Assembly: GCF_024586455.1 (NCBI RefSeq)
Contig: NC_065919.1
Location: 38,168,839 to 38,232,838 of the forward strand
Direction of reading: 5' to 3'
DNA: 64,000 nucleotides
DNA from: Bactrocera neohumeralis
Taxonomy: Eukaryota > Arthropoda > Insecta > Diptera > Tephritidae
The position numbers were made by a program, and so were the translations under genes. Shown in pieces: positions 33,345 to 45,670 of the stretch (position 1 is the first letter of the stretch; each line of letters opens with the position of its first letter). The notes beneath the pieces are model-generated. The model ran no database searches and had not been told where the DNA came from. It saw only the letters and a program-made list of their open reading frames with translations.

Positions 33345-36300
33345 CACTCAAATAGTATTCCTTGTTGACAGTTTGACTGGTCGAAATAATATTGATTTTT
33401 AACCTGCTTTGACGTGGTTTTTTCGGCTTCGGCTCACATTTAACGCTAAAACGATATTTAAATTAAAAAATCTTACTACTTTTTGCTCACAGTAGTACAT
33501 ACAAGGGAAGCTAATAAATTCGTTATGAAATTGCACAATTGGCACGGGTTTTTCGTCTTTCCTCGTTGTCTCGCCGCCTAGAAAAACCGGTTTAGGCGGC
33601 AAAAAGAATCGTCTCGAATCGTGCTCCAAATACGTAGCGACTGTCTTCAGCTCTTCCCCGCACATGGAATATGTGGATTATGGTCCTTCCCCTAAATTTT
33701 ATACAGTATACGTCGGTAAATGCAAAATTCATCGATTTTCGTTTTGCCGACATCTCGAAATATTTCATACACCTTCAATTCATAAAAATTGGTATAAGAT
33801 ACTCTATACATAATATGTACTTCCTAACATATTCATTTCCATTTGTGTAAAAATCTAGTTATGTAAGTATTAGGATCAGTGACTTATTTAAGGTGGAACG
33901 GACGGACGGTCAGACAAATAGACAAACATACGGAAATCAATTGTCACTTTGATACACAATTTTAGGTACCGTTAGGTCAATAATCCAATTTTGCTCTGAG
34001 CAACATATTACATATTAAAAAAAAAAATAGCAACGTTATAACAAACCCGAAATGATAAACCTTGATACCTGACCATAGTGCAGATCACTAAAAGCGTTAT
34101 AAATGAACAATGAAATACTTCAGAGGTATTCAATTTAACATGTAGGAATGCACAAGAAGTTTTTGTAGGAACCGATTCAAAATTGGACGATGCGCGTGGC
34201 ACCGCACTCTATTAAGTGAAATCCGCTGGACCGATTTCAACCAATCTCAGTACTTCTTCTAACATTCCTTTATTACAGTGCGAAAATGGAAGAAATCAGA
34301 CTATAATCACGCCTACTTCCTATTTAACACAATTTTAAATTCCGATTCAATTGATCTAAGCAGTTTGAATTTGTTGTAATCCGCAAAAATTACGGTATTC
34401 CAGAGGTTTTCAGTTTTGTTTAAATCTTCCTTTGCGAACTTTATAGTTTCTGTAGACAAACAACATTATTTAAAAATAAGGATGATATTTTACAAAAGCA
34501 TTTTGGTCTATATCCATTACATTTAAAATAAATCTGATGCTAAAGGCACTCAAATACTCTGCTCGTCATCAAACTTTACTTGCTTATTTGAAAAAACTCT
34601 AAGCAAAATGTTTAGCTCAAAGCGTAATTAGCAGTGCAGTTATTTTGAGATGTTTAAGATAAGTTGTTTTAAATAAGGAAATTTAAGGTTGATGTTCATC
34701 TCTTTTACACAAAGTATTCACCAGATTTACAATTATAGTTGTTTTTTTAAATGGCAGACCAAGTAATCATTCCTCGGTCCACATTCAATTAACTAATTCG
34801 AAGACAATCACTCACTCAAAACTAACAGCCAATCCCCAATCACTCAAATCCTGCCACGATTTCATATTTTTTTTTGTTTTTTGTATACATTCAACTTTTG
34901 AATTCTGAGCAGTACTCCTTCCCTTGCCGTAACGTATATATGTAACGAAAGGTTGGAGCACCTGAGTGAGCGGATGCAATTTACAAATCGTTTGCAACAC
35001 TATCTCGAAGGAATTCTCTTCGTCCATCCTGCCAGCCAACCAACAAGGCTAGCGACACCCACCCACCCACAGCACCAGCTGCACCATGCTCGATTCGAAT
35101 ATACAGTTCCGCTATGCTGCAGGTATTTTCGCCAAACTTTGGAACATTCAAGTATTTATGTACGTGTGCAGCATTTCAATTATTTTTACGTAAGTTATCT
35201 GCTCTTCAGTCACTGTACATTTCCCGGAATAAGTTCGAAATGAGCAGTATTATATTCATTTATATAAAATTGAGAAATATGTTAGTAAATCCACATGGAA
35301 GTAAAAATACTTAAAATTTACAGTACTAAATGGACCTTGAATACGAGTAAGAAGAAGAGAAATAGCGGTAAATGAGAATTCAAGTTTAATTGCTTTATAT
35401 TACTTAGAGGACTTCAAAAAAATGTGTTTAAGGTTCATAAGATCTCTTTAAGAGTCGTAGCCCCTTTCTGTTAATATTTAAGAGAAAATATGGGTAGTTC
35501 GGGATTTAATGCCACTAATTTCTCGAGTTTTGCTTCCATACCAAAAAACTTCCGTAATGATGTCAAAACTTTAGGTAGATATCATTTCTTGGAAGTTGTA
35601 TTTGATTCAAGTGATCTAAGTATTTATACATTTTTATTATAGATTGCAATGAATCTATACGGACTTAATTCAACAGAAGAATAAATTTATAGAACTTCAT
35701 AAGTTCCTTAAATATATATTTATACTCGTATATTACTTTTTGAGATATTTCCTACCCTATGTATATATGAGCACGGAAGACATTGAACGCAGTGAGCATT
35801 CAAAAGAGGCTCTTATAGACAAAACACTCGAGTTGAACATGTTCCTCCGAAATTTTTTTCATTACAAACTGACACTCTTATATACTAGCTTTGAGCAGAA
35901 GTTTTAAGCAAACAAATTTCCGAACCCTGCCTCGCATATACTTCGACTTCACTGGATTTACACGATGGTGGTTGGATTATTACTAGTGGTCATAATCGTG
36001 CAATCACGTGGGTGATGCTACCTGCCACTCTCCATTGGCACAGAACCCCAGCCAGCCGTCAGCTGGGCAGCCAACCGGCAGCAATCAATTTCATAATCAG
36101 CACTATGGCACGAACACCCGGTCACTAGGCTGGTTACTTAGTTGTTGGGTGGGTGGCATTGCTGGCAACTTTATTATCGCCACCGAGCGTGGCACGTCCG
36201 TAAGTTGCCACTCGAATGCGTTACTGGCTACTTCCGCTGCATTTCTGCCGCCGCACATAGGAGCATTTTCCTTCAAAAACCGTACAAATGTGAGAATTAC

Positions 36301-37049
36301 AAACTCCAGCGATGCTACTCAAAATTGTTTTTTTTTTTTAGTACCTAAGTAGCCGTACTACAATAAACCGATTAAATTATTGATACGCACGTCCTTATTC
36401 ACGATACTCTTTTTTGTTCTCGAAATTGCAAGTGGGTTTTTGTGTTCGTGAAGTGAATTTAATTTATTTAATATTAATCATATAAAGATTAATTTATTTA
36501 ATGTATTATTTTGTTTTTTTTTTCGGGAAAACAATGAATCATCAAGCAAACTAAATTTTTTAGAAATTAGTGTTTTTGTTATATTGTCGGGGGAGGTCGA
36601 GCTAAAAATGTTATGTTTTACTACACTACAAGGTTTCTACTTAATATATTAAACATTTCTCCATCTTTACCCCCAAATACTGATAATGGTATTTCTGCAT
36701 ATCGAAAATGGGTTGAATCGGGCAAATATTTCCCTGAGCCCCGTACACATAATATAAAGATTTTCGAACTTATAGGTGACTTTATGCTGGATTGCAGAAC
36801 ATGTTTTATTCATAACAGTGTATTTTTGCGCCTAAAACAGATACAGTTGGGTGAAAACTTGACCCTTCCCCCATATAACTATTACCAAGATTTTCGAACA
36901 TCCACTTGACCTTGCTCCATATGATTAGTGATTGTTCATAATGTACTTTAATGAAACCCAGTGAACATTTTTTGAGAATAGTATATGGAATAAGCAAAAA
37001 TAGATAAAATCTGGCCGATACTACACCTACTCAAATATATTCAATATAA
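33345..37049. other. Mostly unassigned DNA with decayed mini-me fragments
   Basis: A run like the mini-me GRAC tract (CGGACGGACGGTCAGAC, about 33898) and, in the opposite orientation, AAAATGGAAGAAATCAGACT (about 34285) are remnants of at least two decayed copies within 33890-34400. A GC-rich patch at 36008-36250 is open but has no homology I know. An open frame at 34975-35189 ends at a GTAAGT donor, but no upstream signal supports it. No complete gene is seen. Confidence 0.45.
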
Positions 37050-37092
37050 AATGTTCGGTTGCACCCAAAATTTGCCCTTCCTTACTCGTTTT
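37050..37092 (+). mobile_element. 3' terminus of a mini-me-like element
   Basis: ATGTTCGGTTGCACCCAAAATTTGCCCTTCCTTACTCGTTTT is the mini-me 3' end with a decayed hairpin. Sequence before it (about 36600-37049) may be the rest of a very diverged copy. Confidence 0.55.
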
Positions 37093-37326
37093 ATTTTAAT
37101 ACAAGTATATTGCATTATTATATTCAATCATGCATTTTTATTAATTTTCATTCATAAAATCACTTTAAATAATTTTGTCCGGTTCTTTAGACCAAATGTT
37201 CCTATGTGCGCCGTCGCGACAGTGGTAGAGGGAGTACGAGGTTCGCTCACTGATGTTAAAGCTCGTTGGTGTTGCTGCAATTGAAAGCATTGTTGTTGCT
37301 AATTCTCTGTTCACCTTTGCCCGCAG

Positions 37327-37442
37327 GTGAAAGAGTTACATAAAATCCTTTGCGAAACAGTTATCATGCATATTAGAGCAGGAGCTGGCCAATTGCCATC
37401 CACCACTCGTCTGGTCGCCATATTAATACAGCTATTGGAAAT
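37327..37442 (+). other. Exon-like island with strong acceptor (candidate internal exon)
   Basis: The acceptor is unusually good: a CTAAT branch-point match at 37299-37303, a pyrimidine-rich tract and CCCGCAG ending at 37326. The following 116 bases are open and read VKELHKILCETVIMHIRAGA then GQLPSTTRLVAILIQLLE, two amphipathic helices, ending AT|GTATGT, a donor type common in flies. It could be one exon of a helical-repeat protein on the plus strand. I do not recognise the family and see no neighbouring exon in matching phase. This is the best splice-site evidence outside the DUF1091 gene. Confidence 0.45.
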
Positions 37443-38769
37443 GTATGTATTTTGTGAATTGCTGCTGCATGGTCGTAGTTTCCATCTGTTTCATTTTCGA
37501 AATTAAATGCGAGTGCCACGGTCTTCACAGTCAACTCACTTTGTCTTCTCTATGCCAACATCGAGTTTATTTGCATGTAGGCGTGTGCGTTAGACATTAC
37601 TCTATGTTTTTGTGAGTATGCTGCACGCCAGGCATCTACAAAGCGTAATTACGATTGTGACCTCACCTGTCGTGCGTATGTGTGACGGGCGCCAACCTAC
37701 TAGTGACGCCATTAAACTACGTTTTGTGGCTTTGGAAGCAATTATCTTTCGTATTTTGTATTTGTTTGCCTCTGCCATTGTCACTGCCACTAGCCAAACA
37801 GAGTTCACACATATATATGTGAATACATGTGTGTGTACAGATGCATATCGATGGTAATGGCTAGATTGAATGTCAGTGTTGCTGATGCTCAAATGCAATT
37901 GTTGCCACAATCTCAGTGGCATGCGATTGTGGCCTTTGTTGTTGCTGCAAAATGTTTTGCTTCACAGTTGCAGACGCAATTTGCAACTCACAATTTCATT
38001 ACTCTTTATTAATTGACAATTGAATTGGATGTCATGCAAATTTGAAATCTTTGCCATCACACAGACTTCATGCAGGCACACACACAAACATGTGGGAACA
38101 ATGGGTTATAACTGAGAGCAAATTTTGGCTAAAACAAAGAAATTAGTTGTCGTAAATGGAAATAGAATTTGCTAAAATCACTGTATAAATAGAATAAGGT
38201 GTTGATAGTCTCCATAATGATTTGTTTCCTTTGTTGATTAAGATAAATGGCATAATGATTATGTGTTTGAAACTTCAATCAAACCTAGCAAATCGGTCTG
38301 CTCTATACAAGTACTTCATAAAATGTTACAAAATAATTTGGTCTCGCTGTCAGCATGCGCCATTAGAGTGAAGATTGAAGTGACAATATGAACATTAATG
38401 TTACCAGCTATTCGAAACATATCGTATAAATTAATGTCAATCTGAGAAGTTTAAGAAATGTACAGTTTAAATAATTTTTTCAGAAAGTTTGCCTTCAGTA
38501 GGAAAATGCTAGTACACTAAAGTTCATAAGGCGAATGGACAACTAGAGTTATTACAATTTTGACTTCAATATTGTGAGATTTGAGAAATGTTGCCGCTCT
38601 TTAAATAATTTTATAAAATTTAATTAAAATATTTATTTCAATTTGAGTACAAATCAAAAATAGCGTTTTTTTAAGATTGTAATTTTATAGTAAAAAATAA
38701 TCTACTTTAGTTAAATCGTGCTTTGTGACAAAATACGGTGGTTGACCGATGGTATTCTTTGCGTTTTTG
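37443..38769. other. Unassigned DNA
   Basis: No supported gene. Small frames at 37602-38012 are open on both strands in moderately GC-rich DNA. Confidence 0.45.
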
Positions 38770-39105
38770 GCTTTAAATTCTATCACAATCGTATAAATCG
38801 AAGCGAAAAAAATTCAGCCTTATCGGGACGAGTTCAGCAAGAACGCGTTTGATACCCAAAGTATCCACCAAAATCATTCGAACGGACTCGTGAGAGATGT
38901 CGAGCACTCTTTCCATCCCTTTAACATTTGTCTGTTGATTTTCAAGCACCATAGCCTTCACTTTTTTTATATTTTCATCAGTTTAAGGGGTCGAAGGTCA
39001 TTCAGAGAGAATGTGCCTTTAGCGATCTCTCGACCATCTTTGAAGGCTTAGTACCACCCGTAGAGTGGTGTTTTCCAACATTCGCACACGAAAATTTATT
39101 AGAAA
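38770..39105 (-). pseudogene. Mariner transposase fragment (linker and second HTH)
   Basis: The minus strand encodes KVKAMVLENQQTNVKGMERV then LDISHESVRMILVDTLGIKR and VLAELVPIRLNFF. This is the second helix-turn-helix and inter-domain linker typical of mariner transposases (ENxxxTxRExxxxxxISxxSVxxIL, then KRVxARxVPxxL). Upstream, FKDGRE and a degraded linker are visible with stops. Neither catalytic core nor terminal repeats were found, so this is a dead fragment of a different mariner lineage from those at 12.6, 25.4 and 28.2 kb. Confidence 0.7.
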
Positions 39106-39957
39106 TACAAAATATGAGACAGATTTTTCTTCCATATTTTTATCCATTGTAAAAATCGCAACGCGCTACCGACTTAAGTAGCTGCAGTAAACAAACTGGT
39201 TTGCAAATCGCACTCATATTTCGCATTGTAAATAAAAACAATCCTACCAATTTAGCAAAATACTTTGTTTTGAAATATCATTTATCCGGAGAATTTAATA
39301 ACAATTTCCGCGTGCTTTTTTGTATTAACTTTTTACATTAAAAGAATTGCTAGACAAAAAGACCTGGATCGAGTTGTCATGGTACCAATACCAAGGTTTA
39401 GGCCTTAAATAGGGTAATATGGAACGAAGCTTAAGGATAGCTCTCCCACACAAGGCAAGCAAAGCTTGTGCAGCATACCTGCTTACTCCTACAATCGAGA
39501 TTTCAAAACATGAACTTGGTGTCTTGACCAAAATAAAATAACAAAAAGTTCCGGCTCACTTAGAAAAAACCAGAATGAACTAGTTTTTGCGTTAAGAGAG
39601 AAGTGTTCTCAAAAAGCTCTAAGGCAACCAGTACAAACATAAGAACTATGTTTGCTCGAAGTGAAAGGGATGACGCTGGTAATGGTGGTGCAGCTAAGCC
39701 TAGCGCCAGGAAAATAATGACTTCAGTGGCAGCCGGAACCAAACCTTGTAACAAAAGTATGCCTACTAAGCAGTGAGAGAAGTGAGAAGGATGAGAAGAA
39801 AATGAAGTTACTAGTAGTTCACCTGTCGTAGAATAGCCCATGGCTTTAGCCGGTTTAATACGGAATAGGTTAGAGTGAATCGGTAAGAAAGTATACTATT
39901 ATCGGTCCATATCTCATTACTAATATGACGAACAAAGTGATTTCTAATTTTATGATA
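39106..39957. other. Unassigned DNA
   Basis: No gene seen. A minus frame at 39560-39841 is hydrophobic but has no support; the plus strand in the same place has scattered stops. Confidence 0.45.
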
Positions 39958-40498
39958 AATTTTAGTCCGGAAAGTAATAAGACTTATTTTCTTCTCCGCC
40001 GCGACTGTACTGTACAGAGGTCGCTGATGAATGAGTAAATCCAAAGTGAAAACAATGCTCATTTTCTTTTCTGACATCAAAGGCTTCGTCCACCATAAAT
40101 TTGTTCCTTCTGGAAAAACCGTCAACGCCAAGTTTTACGTAGAAGTCCTCAAGAGACTCAAACGAAGGGTCAATTGCGTACGACAAGACATCGCAGCCGA
40201 TTGGAAATTGCCCCACGACAACGCCCCGGCATCCCAACGCTTCCCTACAGCCCATATGTGGCCCCCAGATTTTTTTGTTTCCTTGTCTGAAAAGGCTGAT
40301 GAAAGGGGATCCAAGCAGCCGGCTCTCAAGGCTATTCTGGAGAATGCCTTCCGTGACGCCTTCAATGCTTGAAAATCGCGCCGGCAGTTGGATCGACGCA
40401 GAAGGAGCCTATTTTGAAAGTTTTTAAAGAATTTTAACGATTGGTTCAATAAATTTGTTTAAATCGACTCAGTCCTATTACTTTGCGGACAAACCCTC
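39958..40498 (+). mobile_element. Mariner (D,D34D type), internally deleted, copy 2
   Basis: TA lies on both sides (39956-39957 and 40499-40500). The ends are TTAGTCCGGAAAGTAAT and the inverted ATTACTTTGCGGACAAACCC. Related to 28193-29080 but in the opposite orientation. It retains SKVKTMLIFFSDIKGFVHHK, KTVNAKFYVEVLKRLKRRVN and LPHDNAPAS, then a deletion fuses to WPPDFFVSLSEKADERGSKQ and a C-terminal ENAFRDAFNA. The N-terminal DNA-binding region is gone. The right end abuts the GAA tail of RTE copy 3 by a few bases. Confidence 0.8.
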
Positions 40499-40504
40499 TA
40501 AGTA

Positions 40505-41300
40505 GTTCTTCTTCTTCTTAACAACAGCGCGCCAGTCATTTCTTCTTTTCGTTACGTGGCGCCAATTGGATAATCCAAGCCAGGTCATTCTCTACTTGGT
40601 CCTTCCAACGGAGTGGAGGTCTTCCTCTTCCTCTGCTTCCCCCGGCGGGTGCTGCGTCCAATACTTTCAGAGCTGAAGTGTTTTCGTCCATCCGGACAAC
40701 ATGACCCAGCCAGCGTAGCCACTGTCTTTTAATTCGCTGAACTATGTCAATGTCGTCGTACGAGTATATCTCGTACAGCTCATCGTCCCATCGAATGCGA
40801 TATTCGCCGTGGCCAATGCGCAAAGGACCATAAATCTTTCGCAGAACCTTTCTCTCGATAACTCGCAACGTCAACTCATCAGTTGCTGTTATCGTCCAAG
40901 CCTCTGCACCATATAGCAGGACGGGAATTATGAGCGACTTATAGAGTTTGGCTTTTGTTCGTCGAGAGAGGACTTTACTTTTCAATTGCCTACTCAGTCC
41001 AAAGTAGCACTTATTGGCAAGAGCAATCCTGCGTTGGATTTCCAGGCTGACATTGTTGGTGGTGTTAATACTGGTTCCTAAATAAACGAAATTATCTACA
41101 ACTTCAAAGTTATGACTGTCAACAGTGACGTGAGAGCCAAGTCGCGAGTGCGACGACTGTTTCTTTGAAGACAGGAGATATTTCGTCTTGCCCTCGTTCA
41201 CTGGAGAAAGCAGAACTAACGGCGCGGGTGTTGAAGCCGATGATATCAATAAAAGATGGTACCTTCTCTATTTAGTTCTGCTGCTCGAACTCTGAGTAGT
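40505..41300 (-). mobile_element. RTE-type retrotransposon, copy 3 (3' part only)
   Basis: A 5'-truncated copy in reverse orientation with the common tail (GTTAAGAAGAAGAAGAA on the minus strand). The truncation point is upstream of NEGKTKYLLS in the RT. It preserves the segment deleted from copy 1 and is the best template here for the C-terminal half. Confidence 0.85.
40536..41249 (-). pseudogene. RTE C-terminal half (copy 3)
   Basis: The 237-codon frame has VNEGKTKYLLSSKKQSSHSR, NFVYLGTSINTTNNVSLEIQ, RRIALANKCYFGLSRQL, LIIPVLLYGAEAWTIT, RWLGHVVRMDENTS and GRPPLRWKDQVENDLA. It then shifts frame before the normal C-terminus (ending IIQLAPRNEKKK). The catalytic YADD lies upstream of the truncation, where MISSAST marks scrambled sequence. 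It is unlikely to make a functional protein. Confidence 0.8.
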
Positions 41301-43269
41301 TACCTCAGATATAAAACAAGATATCTTAATTACTAAATATACCGGTGCCCTTTAGAACGATTATTGAATAAATTTTAGGTTTGAGATTTTTTATAATCCA
41401 AAGAGTTTTTTTTTAATTCGTCTTTAGTTTAACGGTTTTATTCATTATCCTTTGGCGGTTGTCCAAACCGGAGCCAATTAAGCAAATATGCCCGGAAACA
41501 GTGCGTGTAATTTGTCCAGATGCCCATCAAAAATTGCTTGTGTAAGTGTAAGTGACTGCACATGTAAAGGCAATTAGGCGAATGACAGCAAAAAGCGAGC
41601 GAAAAAGGACAAACAAGCATGGCACAGCATTTCCCAGTGGAAATCCTTCCGTGCCAACAACAATTAGCGCCAACGCCATCCATCGTCAGAAGAGATCGAA
41701 TTTCAATTTGAAATGCTCCAAACATACAGACAAGTGCGTTGTATGGACACATAAACGAGACGAAATCCAAACATACATGGGGTACGGAGAGATGTCAGTT
41801 GCATGTTGCCGAAAACGATTGCATTGCAATACTGTTAAATGAAATCACAAGAGACGCCCCCGCAAGGCAAAACAAGATATTTCAAAATGATGAAACACTG
41901 CACTAAATGGCAAGGTAAGCTAAAAGGCAGGCGCAAGACTCACAAGCAACGAATGAAGAGTTGCAGTGAGGGATCAGCAGCAGCACACTAGCTGGGGACA
42001 TTCGTCAACGGAGAAGGCACAAATCATTACTCAAAATGCACATATTTCTGCTGCCGCTTAAACTGCAACGTTGCAGCTGCGACTGCGTCTGCGTCTGATT
42101 CATCGATGGACACGTACTCCGTCCGAGATCAAAGCGAATGGAATAAGTTTGTACTCTGCACACAGAAAACAAAGAAAGAGGAAGAGCCAAAACAGCCAGC
42201 ACTTGCAGCCTTTGGGCATGCAAACGACAGTTTATTTCGCCTGTTGCATGCGCTTCTGCCTCCCTTTTTTCGAACACAGTGGCAATGCAACAGTAACTGC
42301 GTGTGCAAGAGCAACGGCACTTTTATCGATACACATATGCTGCGTCGAGTTCATGATGCACCGCATGAAGCACCGCAGCGCACGTTGCTGCCTCTGACTG
42401 CGTTGAGCTGTGAATAGAATTATGAGCACGAATAACGTTTGTCGTTTGCGGACGAAAATATCGCCAATGTGCTTCGGGTGATGCAGCGCTGCTACCAACT
42501 CATTTCTCGGTGCACTCTGTGCGTGCCACAAACATTCGTCCGTGTGCTACTCGTGTGTGTGTGCCGTCGTCATCGCAGTCCGTTGGTGGCTTTGATGACA
42601 TCGTTTAGCATTTATAATGCGGCATCGGGCTTGCAACTTGCATTTGACGCATATTGACATGCAACTTTCAAAAGAACTAATTGCATTTAAAGTGTAGCAT
42701 TTATGCCCGCCGGCATGTGTATTTGTGTAGGTGGCGCTGGTGGTGCCGGTGGTACCGATGGTGTGCAGCTGTGCCCCTGCTTGCTTGTTTAACACATTTC
42801 GTGAATTATGCTAGTGAAATGTAAATGGTGTGTGAAATTGGAATGGCACTGCTTCCGCATATGCTCAGCGCCTTTGAAGTGGACTGTGCACGTAGAATTT
42901 TCGGTATTGTCATGCCTCATTGGTTTTGAAAAGTGAGTTGATATGTTTTGAAGTATATTGAAATATTAAATTTGGTTGATAAATACTTACATATGCACAC
43001 ACATTTGCATAGCCTTTTTGTGAATCCCCGTTATTGCAATTGCAGTCGACATTTGATAGCCAATTATTAGATTTTATTTACCATTTTTAATACATATAGT
43101 GTTCAAACAGGTATTTATTTTAAAATCAAATTAATTAACTCAAATGAGATTATTGCACAACAACTTAATCAAATACGCCAAATTTAATATATTTGGATAA
43201 AAAGAAAACATACACCAGATGAAGATCTAGACTCATTGCATCGTCACTCATTTATGCTCGGGAACTTCC
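41301..43269. other. Unassigned DNA, GC-richer in 42030-42800
   Basis: Overlapping frames on both strands (41438-42795) come from a GC-richer block without stops and do not agree with one another; none has a domain I recognise. The block might be conserved regulatory or exonic DNA of a large gene, but the sequence alone does not show it. Confidence 0.45.
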
Positions 43270-44000
43270 ATGCAATTTTAGGAAGTCAACATGAAATTTG
43301 AAATTTTTTATAATCGTTATATGGGGGTTGGGAGAAAATACTGACCTCTCTCTCACTAGAGTTCACCGATTGACCAAAATATTTGGTAAAAATCAGCCGT
43401 AGGCACTGGAGTCTACGTATTCGATATCGGGGAGTTTTTAGACATGCGATGGAAAACTTTAAATGCACTATTTGTACAAATTTTCTTTCGATATAGTTAT
43501 TGACTCCCGATTTGCTGCGGAATGAAAGTATCAGATTGGTAATTGTTGTTCTTACCGGATTTCCCATCGTAATATGAAATCGTCCGTATAAAGAATGCAT
43601 CAAATTTAGTTGAAATTATTCGAGTAGTTATTGAGATATACAAATTTTCACCGAAATATGTAAAATTAAATGCTTCTGATGTATTTATGTAGTGAGTCAT
43701 GGCACTTTTAGTAGTTTCTAATAAAAAAAGTGTCGAAATTATTTATTCTTTGCATTTGAGAGATATATAGTATGCATAAGTGTATTGTTTCTTAACTTAG
43801 TGCTTAGTTATTGCATTTTATTAGTTTTTGTATAATGACATTTTATGGGCGTGGCAGTGAACTACTCCCGCCCATCTACAATCCCGACACTTTATGGCGC
43901 CAAGGCGCACGTGTACATAGTTTCATCAAGATATCTTAAAATTTACTTAAGTTACAGCTTGAACTGACCTCGCGTTATCTTGGTCTTGATTTATAATATA
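43270..44000 (-). mobile_element. Decayed mini-me-like element
   Basis: TTTTATGGGCGTGGCAGTGAACTACTCC (43850) and CACGTGTACATAGTTTCATCAAGATATC (43908) are the inverted mini-me blocks next to the GTCY region; the tract itself is lost (GAACTGACCTCGC). The left part is too diverged to align by eye. Confidence 0.5.
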
Positions 44001-44008
44001 TATGTATA

Positions 44009-44635
44009 TGGGCCATTCCCTCAATTGGCGACATGGTTTTGTACCCGCATTCTGATCAAACAAAAAAATTACTATTTCTTTTATTTTTTAACGACCTGAA
44101 AATTTAGTGCAAAAAATTTTGAAGTTATACAATTTTATGTAAAAAACTCTCAGCTTTCTGATAAAAATATTTTCAAAATCCAAAAAAAATTTCAAAATCC
44201 AAAAACAAAATTTAAAAAAAATTTCGTTACACACACATGCTTTTTTCCTCCCTGACAAGTATAAGTAGCCTTAGGAGTTAATAGCCTGCGCCACATAGCG
44301 ACAACTTAGCATTTTTTCGCTGTTCATGGGGTCAGAGTCCCATACTTTTGAACACTGATTCTTATGTAAAGTTGAACGAGGAATCGAATGGAAAAGTCAA
44401 TTTTGAAAAAAAGTTGGTGCAAAAGCACAAAAAACTGTTTTTTGGAAAAAATGTTTTTTTTTGGATTTTGAAAATAGTTTTATCAGAAAGCTGAGGGTTT
44501 TTTACGTAAAATTGTTTAACTTCAAAATTTTTTGCACTCAATTTTCAGGTCGTTAATAAATAAAAGAAATAGTAATTTTTTTGTTTGATCGGAAGGCGTT
44601 TGCAAAACCATGTCGCCAATTGATGGAATGACCCA
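44009..44635. mobile_element. Foldback MITE with arms of about 190 bp, TA-flanked
   Basis: Left arm 44009-44200 (TGGGCCATTCCCTCAATTGG...) and right arm 44450-44635 (...CCAATTGATGGAATGACCCA) are inverted copies that match along nearly their whole length with scattered mismatches. TA flanks both sides (44007-44008, 44636-44637). There is no open reading frame. Ends and target suggest a Tc1/mariner-related foldback element. Transcripts would form a long hairpin with a loop of about 250 bases. Confidence 0.75.
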
Positions 44636-44644
44636 TATACATTA

Positions 44645-44792
44645 TGTGACCTGGTCTACGGAAATGGGGCTTAGGTGTCAAAAAAGTTTAGTTGATTCGG
44701 ATGGAAGATGGAACGAGTTGTTTATTTTTAACAGCTGTTTCCCAGAAAACTAGTTTTCGCACGTTAGCTCCCTTTTCGTAGACCAGGTCACA
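44645..44792. mobile_element. 148-bp MITE, TA-flanked
   Basis: TGTGACCTGGTCTACGGAAA at the left is inverted as TTTTCGTAGACCAGGTCACA at the right, with few mismatches over about 26 bp. TA flanks both sides (44643-44644, 44793-44794). It lies nine bases from the foldback element. Too short to code for anything. Confidence 0.8.
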
Positions 44793-44799
44793 TATAACA

Positions 44800-45650
44800 C
44801 TATATCTATGGCGATTAGTTTTAAGTGCTACAAACAACCGTTAATTGAAGAGTATAAATATACAAAATGCGTGCAAGGAATAGCAGGCGGACAGTGGTCC
44901 AATGTAAAAATTTTTAACTATTACTTATTCCATCTTATAGGCCTGAAAGAGTTCAAAATTTTTTATTGCCATACCTTTATATACGTATACCCTTGCAAAC
45001 TGATGCTACAGAGTATAAAAGTTTTGTTCGCCTAACGGTTGTACGTATCACTTATACTAAGAGAGATAGATATTGTGTTATGTATATATAAATGAGTGAC
45101 TATCTAACTATCTGTCCGTCCGTCTGCCTGTGCAAACGATAAATTGAGTAAAAAGTGATGTATCTTAATGACACGTGGTACACGGGTTCCTTGGCTAAAA
45201 AGAAAAGACGAGTTTATAGATGAGCGTAGTCACCTCACTGCCACGCCCTCAAAACGCCATTAATCGAAGACCTATAAAATACCATAAGTGAGTACTAAAT
45301 TATGGTATAAAACTGAAATTTGACACAGGAGATCGCAGTAGCAAGGGCACTTGTGGGCAAAAAGATTTGAAAAAGCGGGCGTGGTCCGCTAAAAAGTTTA
45401 ATGTACATATCACTCAAGCTAGACAAAATCGGATCATAGCTTCGCTCATTCCTCATATTACGGTACTGTTATAAATCAATATCTAAATACGCTAGAGACA
45501 TTAACTTTTATCTGAATGATGGTTTGAGACAACTTCATAAGACACGGGGTCATAATTGGAACATGGGTGTGGCAGCGCCCACTTTTAGGTGAAGTTGCAT
45601 ATCTCCTTACATGAGCAGAGCACTTAAGGTCTGCCGAAGAATGGCTAGCC
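44800..45650. mobile_element. Two mini-me-like fragments, head to head
   Basis: 44800-44857 is a minus-strand 5' end (TTTTAAGTGCTACAAACAACCGTTAATTGAAGAGTATAAA). 44990-45650 is a plus-strand diverged copy with AGTTTTGTTCGCCTAACGGTTG, a short CTGTCCGTCCGTCTGCCTGT tract (about 45111), GGGCGTGGTCCGC and GGGTGTGGCAGCGCCC. Between them is unassigned sequence. Both are older than copies A-D. Confidence 0.6.
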
Positions 45651-45670
45651 AACTGGCGTATGAATGTGAA

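Noticed and set aside
34975..35189. Plus-strand frame from ATG ending at a TAC|GTAAGT donor
   Set aside because: Possible first exon, but no promoter signal and no phase-matching partner, and a GTAAGT in 64 kb is expected many times by chance.
36008..36352. 114-codon plus frame beginning MGDATCHSPLAQNP
   Set aside because: GC-rich block open in two frames; no recognisable domain and a low-complexity Phe run at the end.
42005..42797. Cluster of overlapping frames on both strands
   Set aside because: Mutually incompatible frames through one GC-richer block; none shows a domain or consistent splice sites.
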